Assembly: GCF_000471905.2 (NCBI RefSeq)
Contig: NW_006497600.1
Location: 651,313 to 715,312, forward strand
Direction: 5' to 3'
Source: Amborella trichopoda
Lineage: Eukaryota; Streptophyta; Magnoliopsida; Amborellales; Amborellaceae
DNA length: 64,000 nt
The notes beneath the pieces were generated by a model that saw only the letters and a list, made by a program, of their open reading frames with translations, ran no database searches and was not told where the DNA came from. Within the stretch, counting starts at the first letter, position 1. Each line of letters begins with the position of its first letter. Positions 55,800 through 64,000 of the stretch are shown one piece after another. The translations under genes and the position numbers were made by a program.

Positions 55800-58270
55800 C
55801 AAATGCTTGCGGTTAACAACAAAATAATAATAATTTTAAAAATTACTCCTTTGAGTGGTACACATTTAAACAAATTTAACAATCACTCCCCTTGCTTACG
55901 AGGGGAAGAATAAATGTTTTTTTACATAAGCTTGTCCATCGATTTGTTTCTAATAGCTTGACTGAAATAGAAGCACTTATCTTTTATTCAATCAGCTTGT
56001 TAATAGCTGACTGAAATAGATGCGCGTATCTTTTATTCAATCACCGCCAATATCCTATCCAGTCTGCATGAAATATGCATGTTATTAATTTGTTAATTCA
56101 ATAATACTCTCCATGATGGAATGAGTAGTATTTTAGCTTTTTAATTCAATTTTTGATGAATATAAACTTCCATTTTTTATATAACAAACATGAACAAAAT
56201 AAAAGCAAACAAACGGGGCATCTTAAGAAAAACGTGGAGCATACATCAATACACACAATACACATGTGCTTGTAGAAAAATAGTATCCACATCTGCCAAA
56301 GGACAACATAACAACATAAACAAATAAGGAATACAAATATAGTTGGAAACTATTTTTGAAAAAATATTTTCGCATGAAAGAACTCTTCTATGTGATGTGG
56401 TTTACGAGTTTTTTCATGTTAATCGGCTCCGGCTATCAAATTCACATTTAATGATTGTAAGTAACTAAACCATTTTTTATATTGTATGGATATGCATTTT
56501 TTTCTTCTTTAGTGGCATGTGGTTGTGCAAATTTAAGCCCTATCTTGTCCTTTGCGAACATGGGTAGAGAGAAGAAAATTGAAGACAAAGGAACCTATTT
56601 AATGTGCACAGTAAATTTAATTCATAGCTGAAATAGGGTTTTGGTTGGGTAGTTGATTGTTGGTTGCGAATCCATTTAATGGATTTTTAGCTTTTCTTTG
56701 TTTGGTTGATTTGATGTTTATTTTTTATGGTTTTTTCAGTTAGAATGTACTGGATTTTATGCTTTGAATTTGGTGGTTCATTTTAATTTATTGTTTTTTG
56801 TCATCATTTTTGTTTATGGATTGTGGTATTGGAGATTGATTTCCTATTCACCATTAGAGTTATTTATTTTTCTAGTTGATTGGTAGCTAAGATTATTAAT
56901 TGTATGTCTGTGACTTATCAGCTATTTATTTATATTTTCATAATTTTCTTATTAGTAGCTGAATTTATGATTGTTGGGTTTTTCGAGAATGAAATTATGC
57001 GGAGCTTCTTCGGCCACATTAGTGTAAACTACAAAGTATATAGCCAAAAAAAATATTATTATCCTGTGGGAGTACGCTGTCCATTTACGCCCTCGGATAA
57101 AGCCTTTATCTATTATTAATTTTAGACTCATAGATTAACTTCAATAAAGAACATTTCCTAATTGCGCCATCTATGCACTTGAAAAAATAATGTCTCGAGA
57201 TTGAACAAAGACCATCCACTTCTAAGTGTTAAAAAATTGAAATTGCTTTTTAAAAAAGAATCATCTGGTGATTCTTTTTATTCTTAAGTGGTTTCCAAAA
57301 TTTTAGATTGAAAAAAACTCCTTGGGGCTCTATGCTCCCAAGGGAACATACGTGCCCAAGTATATTAAACTTTTGCGATGCCAATAAGATGATCCGAGTC
57401 ACATGAGGGTGATGGGACATGAATTTAATAGAATTGTGAGATATAAAAGTAGGGGCAATTTGAGGAAGTATTTTTCGAACTTTTTTCTTTCTTTTTTTCT
57501 TGGTTACAAACCTATTCAAAATATTCGTCTGGGATAAGTGTGATACAATAGATCATTTAAGTTGAATGCTTTATAATAGTTTTGGACCTTTAGTTATGAG
57601 ACAAAAAGTTACTTTGTATTTTTTTCACGATCTGATATGTTTATTTTGTTATGGAAATGTGTATAATGTGATTATTTATTGTTTGTATAGGGATATAACA
57701 ATAATTATCAACCCTTATATATAAGATGGGGAGGTTGAAGATGTGGCATTGACTAGCACAACATCCAAGATAAATTTTTCAAATATTATATCATATTTCA
57801 ATTTGTCAGATTTCACATCTAAATGGTAAAAATAACAATGAACCCTTTCTACCAAAACTGCGTAGTCTTATGGTATAAGGTCCCATTTGTTATACCTATT
57901 GTGTATATCTTATATTTTGAGAATTGCTTCATTGAATAGGTATCACGCAGTCATCCATGAAAACTTCAAAAGTGAATTGTTAATATAGCTAATTTCTAGA
58001 ACTTCAAGCATCCAAAATCCCCAGTGTAATGCAAGTTCCGAAATCCCTAAAATTCTAAACAGGTTGTCAAATACATAATTTTTCCGTACCAAGTATCAAA
58101 ATTTCCAACTTTCAAATTCTATAACTTCTAGCTTTTTAGCTTTGAATTATCATAATTTGGGATAGAATGCACCCAATATAAATAAAAAGAATTGCTCATG
58201 TTCAAAAAGATAGAGCAAATTTGCTCGAGTAAAGAAATTCCTAATTTTGGCCTCTTTACAAAATTATAAT
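55800..58270. other. Non-coding part of copy B
   Basis: Aligns with about 34,640-38,410 of copy A. No gene. Frames such as 56,880-57,119 are translations of T-rich DNA. Confidence 0.55.
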
Positions 58271-58280
58271 AATTTTTATA

Positions 58281-58514
58281 AGGGATTGTATACAATGATA
58301 CCATTTATTTTTGGTACAAGGAGATCACAAATACTTATAACTATCTGATGTAAATTTTGATAGCTTGGGTGTGTCACAAAGTTTGAGAAAATTTCTTTTA
58401 AATTTTGAGTTTGGTCAATAGAATAAATCCAGCCACTTAATTTCACATCTAAAGGTGAAGATTAATTGTGACCACCTTATAACAAAGGTAAATGATCTCA
58501 TTGTATACTTTTCC
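58281..58514. mobile_element. MITE family B reference copy with perfect 8-bp TSD (copy B only)
   Basis: 234 bp between direct repeats TTTTTATA (58273-58280 and 58515-58522). The empty site in copy A reads TTCTTATA at about 38,413-38,420, with matching sequence on both sides. TIRs: GGGATTGTATACAATGATACCATTTA against, inverted, GGAAAAGTATACAATGAGATCATTTA. The 8-bp TSD fits hAT mobilisation. Confidence 0.9.
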
Positions 58515-58529
58515 TTTTTATAAATAGTA

Positions 58530-58925
58530 CTTATGTGAGTTATTGGTATTTTTAATATAGATTTCTCACTCTAAACACCATGTGATATGCAAATATCTTA
58601 CATATGCCAGTAATTCTAAATTGGCACTCAAAAATACACATCTCACAATTGATTGAGACATAGGTTTTTTTTAAACACCAACATCTAACTAGGTATTCAT
58701 GAGTATTGGTGCTTCGAAATACAACATCTTGTAAAAACTTAATAACTGTGAGGCCTTGGTATGCCAAACTACCAATATCTTACAAGATAACTCAGTGAGA
58801 TATTGGTGTTCAAAAATACAATAATTTAATTATTAAAATATTGTTGTCTAAAAATATCAATATCTCATAGGATGTATAGAGTGAGAAATTGGTATATGAA
58901 AATACTAATATCTCTCAAATGACTT
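58530..58925. repeat. Hairpin cluster (copy B)
   Basis: Counterpart of 38,430-38,885. The motifs GAGATATTGGTGTT and ACCAATATCTTACA are conserved, but the perfect hairpin of copy A is degraded here (GAGACATAGGTTTTTTT). Confidence 0.75.
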
Positions 58926-60647
58926 TTCCAAAGAATGGTTTCGATGTGATAGAAGGGAAAAATGGGAAACTGCATGTCCAACAATTTCTAACTAATGTCC
59001 AATAAGGATTCTCATTAATTAAAAAAAAGACCAAGAAGGAGAATGTTAAATAGTGCATCTCTTGATGTTGGTTTGATAAATTGGTTTGATAAATTTCCTT
59101 AGAAATTAGGATAAATGAGTAAGAGTGAAGACTGTGCTGATGTCAGAGTCTCTTGTTCAAATTTTAAAGGGAAAAATTGAATTGGGCATGGGTTCAACAT
59201 TTGAACTCTGTGTTGAGGTGTATTCATGGCTATTGAAATTGCCTATGCCTCTTATCTTTTCTGCTTATAGCATTGAACAAAGGTTGTTTCTTTGACTCTG
59301 GTGATATCTTGGTATATTCTTCTTATGCATGAAGTTGTGGCATTGTTTTTGAGGTCTACGTTTGAAAAGAGGAAATATACACAATAAAATCATTTATTTT
59401 TGGCATAATGAATTCACAATCATTATTGACCACAAGATATGAAATAGGGTAGTTGAGGATGTGACATTGATTAGGCACAAACTTTAAAATTATAATTTCT
59501 CAAATATTGTGACACATTATAATCGGTTGGACTTCACAATTAATGACTAAAAATGATTGTAACCTTAATCTACCAAAGTGAATAGTCTTATAGTATGCAA
59601 TCCTTTGAAAATATTTCTTGATTATTTGGATATTCAAAGTAATTGGATTGGTTTCTGAGGTGATCGTTGAGGAAAAATAAGTCCCCAAACCTAGAAAGAG
59701 GTGAGGGGAGGGTGCTTCTTTGGAGCCAAATTCTATATGTCTTAACTTGGGACCAATAAAAATAGAACTTTAGATGTCACACTGTAGCACTCACCCCCTT
59801 GAATACCTCTTTCTAAGCATTTTCGTCTCTCTCTACAAGTGAGCCTTTAAGAAAAATATGGGATAGGGTACACCCAAATCCAAAGAAGAAAAGCATTATA
59901 CATTGCTCATGTTTCAGAAAAATAGAAGGTACTTATGAGCAAAATATACAGAGTTATGTTACAAGGACATGGTTTCGATTGTAAGAATTTGACCTCAATA
60001 CATGCTTCAAATTTGCTAATTTTGGTAAAGTTGCAGTCCTACCACAACAGGTAGGGAACTAGGGATGAAACCTTCCATATTTTCATTAATTTGGATTGAG
60101 TGGACTTAGCATGGAATGAAGAAAGACACTGGCTCTTAGAGTCAGGGCTTTAAAATCCAACGATCAAGATGAGGAAATTAATGATCTTGATAAGGAATAA
60201 TTGGTTCTTAGATGATTTAGATCTCCCCCAGGAATCACCCCATACTATTTTCTTGTCTCCTTTTCTAATTTTTCTAACCAATCATCCGGCCTGGATCATT
60301 GTTTTCTATAAATTTCGTTTATCAAATTTTCATTGATCCAGATAACGCAAAGTAGGTGGACAACTCAAAACCCAATACGGATTTTTAAAGGAATTGTATA
60401 CTAGGATACCATTTATTTTTGGTACAAAATATCACAAGTGCTACTTGCTATTAGATGTCAAATTGGTTGGCTTAGAGTGTGTTACCATCTTCAAGAAGTT
60501 CTTTTTAAAATTTGAGTCTAGTCAACGGTACATTCATAATTAGATTTGAAATATGGCAGACAACATTAATTATGACCTCCTTGTATTAAAAGTAAGTGGG
60601 CTCTTTGCATCATTTTTCATTTTTGGAGCACTGGTTACAACCAGAGT

Positions 60648-61763
60648 AAGCAAATCCGGGAATATAATATATCAACAAAGAAAAACATCAATAATAAATC
60701 GGTTTTATTTCAAAAAGTTGGAGAAAAAATCAGGTAAAAAATACATATCGCAAAAAAAAAGAAGATAAACTATAGAATCGTGAAAATTACAAATTTATCT
60801 CCAAAAAAAAGAGTGAAAAAATCGAATATGTAAAGGTGACATTAAAGCCATTGGCCAATGATTTTATGGCCTTGCCAAGTGTTATTAGAATAATGCTTGA
60901 TAATTTTGGGTCTCAACTTTCAATAAATTCAACAATAATGCTTACCATGTTGTTACAAAACATACAATAGATTTATTAAGAGCATAAAATGAAACAACAA
61001 CATACTATACACGAGAACTACATTAGTAAATAACAAGAATTATAAACCAATGTATAGGATTATTGCCCAAAGAAAAAAAACAAAAAAAGGCCTCAGTTTA
61101 ATATTGCAATTAACTAAAACAAAAAATAAAGATCCAAATCTGTAAAATAACTGTCCATCCAAAATGTTATGTTGTATATAGTATAAGCAAATAAAAAATG
61201 TAAAACAAAAATATAAAACTAATCAAACTCCTCTATGCATAAAGGAAGCAACAAAATGCTTATGCAGATTCGAATCTCACATTGAATTCCTAACTACCTA
61301 AATCTTTAGTATCATTGAATATATCTTTTACTCATTATAAGGACGCTCAATGTTTAAAGGAAAAATCGATTTTTCATTATTACTCTTCTTCTAACTCTAC
61401 CTATTATTCTTCTAACTTTTCTTCTAACTCTACCTATCATTGTTTCCTGGTTGTATTTTATCATTCAATTTGTTAAGGAAATTTATTGGAAAAATATTTG
61501 ATGGAATTTTTTTATTAAATCAAGATTCTTAATTTACTCCACGGGACAATTGTTAATGTGCGTATCTTTAAACTAAAATTAAATAATATTAAGTTAAAGA
61601 AGAAATAAGATAGAGAATATATTTTTTTTGAAAAAAAATATAAAAATGTGGATTTATGTCGGTTCTATTAAAAAAATAAAAAAAAAATTATGATCTTTTA
61701 AAAAACTTGAAGTTTTTAATGGATTTAAAAAAATCAGAGATTTTCTTGTTAAGTATGATTATG
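60648..61763. mobile_element. 1.1-kb insertion with perfect 8-bp TSD (copy B only)
   Basis: Flanked by ACCAGAGT at 60,640-60,647 and 61,764-61,771. Copy A has the empty site ACCAAAGT at 40,630-40,637, with homology resuming on both sides. The interior is AT-rich and has no recognised protein. Inverted ends are not obvious (AAGCAAATCCGGG against CATAATCATACTTAAC), so the class is unknown; the 8-bp TSD would fit hAT. Confidence 0.75.
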
Positions 61764-63001
61764 ACCAGAGTTGATGCTTTGGGAATCCCAGAAGGTTCTT
61801 TTTTGAAAGGGCATATATGAGGAAGATTCATCCATTTTTATTCAAGGAATCATCCAAGATCCAAGGTTTTGTGCCCTCTTCTTTTCTCCTCCAAAATTCA
61901 AGATTTGTGTCCCCTCTCTCTTGTTCAAACCTCAAAGTCTTGGAATATACGATGGGATTTTAAGGTGCCAAAACCCTAAATAATAATAACACACCTTTGA
62001 AACCTGAAACCTTTTTTGGCGCTTTTCCCAATTGACTCCCTTTCTACCTATCTTTTATCTCAATGACCAAACCACCCAAGACCTTCCAAATCGAAATAGA
62101 TGCTCTGTAGCAAGGGAAAGCATAAGCTATAATTCATAGCATTAGCAAGCACTATTCATAAGTTTTTCACCGTCATTTAATTATTAATTGGATGGTGATG
62201 AAGAGTGGGCATCGAAGCATGAGATGAACCACACGGGGAGTCTGCCTCTCATGTCGACCGTCACTTGAACCAGTGATTCAAAAACATGAATGGGGCAATG
62301 ACCCCCCAAGAGGGGCGGGGTAGAAGGTCTTTTGATTTCGATTCTACCAATCTGATTCGAAAGATTCCCAGGTTAGAACCAAAATAGTAAAAAAGCTAAA
62401 AAATTTTGGGAGATCGAAGCGAATTTGGGGGGCTTTTGGCCAAGAATTGCCATGCTCCCAATCTGATCCAACTCAAGCATTTCCCAAGTCAGATACACAA
62501 TTTATGAGTCATTGGATTCAGCATTTCTAACCTAAAATGATGGATGGTTATATCAATCATGACATGCTAGCAAGCAGTCATATGATTCATATAACCACAA
62601 TAGTATCTTGGTCATGAGGTTATCACCGTCCCATCTATGGATACGACAATACAAGGATTGAGGCCCTTAAATAATCTAATTAATTGATTCGCATGTTCCT
62701 TCATTGCTACATTCATAGATTGGAAGGTGATATCCTCATGATCTTCTTGTTATCATAATGCACATGAATCATATTACATAATGGCAATGCGTTGGGTGGC
62801 CTAGCCCGGCCTGGTCAGCCCGCCATGAAAAAGTTGGGCTTAGGCTACAAAATGCGACTTAAGACCGGCACAACCTCATTTTTTCTTTATTGTTCTTGAA
62901 AAAAAATTTGTTTTCATCAAGCTAGGCTTGGCTCGGACTGGGCATAGCCTGGGCGGATTGGGCATGCCCTTGGCCAACTGGGGCTTAGGTACAATGAATG
63001 A

Positions 63002-63253
63002 TCGGGGTGGCAATGGACTCGGACCTGACTTGAGGGACAGACTTGATCCAGGTTTGGGTATGGGTCCAAAAATTAGACCCGACAGGTAGGGTCCAAGTCC
63101 AAATCTTGGACCTAAATACTATTGAGGGTCCAGGTCCAGGTTCAAGGTCTGGGTCGCAGACTACATTTTTGGGTCTGGTTCCAGGTCCGGAGAATTCAGG
63201 TATGGTCATGGTCAGGTCTGGGACGGGACCGGTCCGGCCTGTTGCCAACCCTT
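63002..63253. mobile_element. hAT-type MITE, third and shorter copy
   Basis: Starts TCGGGGTGGCAATGG and ends CTGTTGCCAACCCTT. Flanks ATGAATGA and TTGAGTGA match at 6 of 8. The GGTCC/GGACC-rich interior lacks the AT-rich core of 463-889. It lies about 90 bp upstream of the SPX-B TATA-like box and is absent from the SPX-A promoter. Confidence 0.72.
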
Positions 63254-63344
63254 TTGAGTGAACTCCGAAGTTCTCACCTAACGTTTTGGCCATTTTGGTT
63301 AATGAGGAGGTCAGTGTGCACATTTGTGTTGGATGTGCCGTGCA

Positions 63345-63350
63345 TATAAA
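63345..63350 (+). promoter_or_regulatory. TATA-like box of SPX-B
   Basis: TATAAA in CATATAAATTC, conserved with 41,603-41,610. Confidence 0.5.
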
Positions 63351-63365
63351 TTCAACACCAGCATG

Positions 63366-63373
63366 GTATATGC
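63366..63373 (+). promoter_or_regulatory. P1BS (PHR1-binding) site of SPX-B
   Basis: GTATATGC (consensus GNATATNC), identical to the SPX-A site and in the same position relative to the TATA-like box, 199 bp before the ATG. Confidence 0.6.
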
Positions 63374-63436
63374 TGTCAAATATTCCCCACGTCCCGATCC
63401 CATCAACAATGTTGAAGCCTGAACTTTAGAGAGCGA

Positions 63437-63437
63437 T

Positions 63438-63462
<25 letters not shown>
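63437..63462. repeat. GA microsatellite in the SPX-B leader region
   Basis: An uninterrupted (GA)n run; the SPX-A leader has a shorter one at about 41,673. Confidence 0.85.
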
Positions 63463-63471
<9 letters not shown>

Positions 63472-63571
63472 GCTCGGGTATATATATACATGCGCATAGC
63501 TGCTTAGCCAAGCTCATTGCAGAGCAAGAGGTGGAGAGAGAAAGGGAGGAGAAATTGTAGAGAGAGAGAGG

Positions 63572-64000
63572 ATGAAGTATGGGAATCGGCTAAGGCGTCA
63601 AATAGAGGAGACGCTGCCGGAGTGGAGAAACGAGTTTATAGCTTACAAAGACATGAAAAAGTACCTGAAGACGCTTTCTCATACGAGTTTGTCTTTGGAG
63701 GAGGCAAGATTTATATGTTTGTTGAACGCTGAAATTGAGAAGATCAATAACTTCTTCTTGGAGCAGGAAGAAGACTTCATCATCAGGCAAAAGGTTTTTT
63801 ATCTCTCTTTCACACACGCAACGGACCTTTATTTACTAATTGGGTTCTTATATTTCAATAGTTAAATTGTTTTTTCCTCTCTCTCCCTCTGTTATTTCTG
63901 AACTGGATCCCTAGAATCTCTCAATGTGTTGCTCAGTTCTGTTTTTTTTTTTCTTCGCTGCACTGTCAGTATGACTCACTCTCTTTCTCTCTCTCTCTCT
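63572..64000 (+). CDS. SPX: SPX-domain protein (SPX-B), exon 1 only, continues past the window
   Basis: Exon 1 is 63572-63793 (74 codons, phase 0, donor GTTTTTTATC), the same length and splice position as SPX-A. It encodes the first SPX helices: [20 protein letters not shown] (11-30), [20 protein letters not shown] (40-59) and EEDFIIRQK at the end. Tyr25 and Lys29 of the ligand surface are kept. It differs from SPX-A at about 17 of 74 residues. Its FIIRQK ending is closer to the family consensus (YIIRLKEL) than IIIAQK of SPX-A. The intron begins at 63,794 and lacks the transposons of SPX-A up to the window end. The remaining exons should lie just beyond 64,000. Confidence 0.88.

Larger units (their letters stand above)
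48485..64000. repeat. Segmental tandem duplication, copy B (continues past the window)
   Basis: Direct repeat of copy A, lengthened by an LTR-type insertion, a hAT-like element, two family B MITEs and a 1.1-kb insertion. It should hold the rest of SPX-B beyond position 64,000. Confidence 0.85.

Overview
This window is nuclear DNA of a flowering plant. The genes have GT-AG introns of 0.1 to 4 kb, and the products are plant-specific: a DEVIL/ROTUNDIFOLIA small peptide, SHAQKYF-type MYB, SPX phosphate sensors and a plant-type ARM-repeat protein. Intergenic DNA is AT-rich and packed with small transposons, CT/GA tracts, and LINE and copia relics. I could not identify the species. Nothing bacterial, organellar or CRISPR-like is present.

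Layout. 0-1.1 kb: flank with an intact hAT-type MITE. 1.15-13.45 kb: a ten-exon ARM-repeat gene (+) whose introns carry two SINEs with target-site duplications (TSDs) and several duplications. 13.5-16.1 kb: simple repeats, a second hAT MITE, then an intact 42-codon DVL/RTFL peptide gene (15,865-15,993) with a TATA box and a polyadenylation signal. 16.1-23.4 kb: AT-rich DNA with a dead copia integrase fragment, a hairpin cluster and minisatellites. 24.2-25.9 kb: a two-exon MYB gene (+) of the DIVARICATA/MYBS class. 26-33.4 kb: MITEs and a minus-strand LINE relic.

From about 33.5 kb to the window end lies a direct tandem duplication. Copy A (about 33.5-48.5 kb) and copy B (about 48.5 kb to beyond the end) each contain, in order, a LINE 3' end, shared non-coding sequence, a hairpin cluster, shared MITE remnants, a conserved promoter with a P1BS phosphate-starvation box, and an SPX gene. 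SPX-A is complete at 41,802-44,918 (three exons). SPX-B shows only exon 1 (63,572-63,793) before the window ends.

The two copies act as empty sites for each other, so several transposons can be delimited to the base with TSDs: 37,374-38,006, 40,850-41,082 and 42,070-43,055 in A; 49,539-53,323, 53,647-55,271, 58,281-58,514 and 60,648-61,763 in B. They define at least three non-autonomous DNA-transposon families: a long-TIR MITE with 9-bp TSDs (family A here), a MITE with 8-bp TSDs (family B), and a CTCGG-rich hAT-like family that has invaded the SPX-A introns repeatedly.

The genes do not form a pathway. The clearest functional pair is the two SPX genes, which family knowledge places in inositol-pyrophosphate/phosphate signalling; the shared P1BS fits that role. 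All exon joins were inferred by eye from splice sites, reading frame and protein-family continuity, without transcript data.
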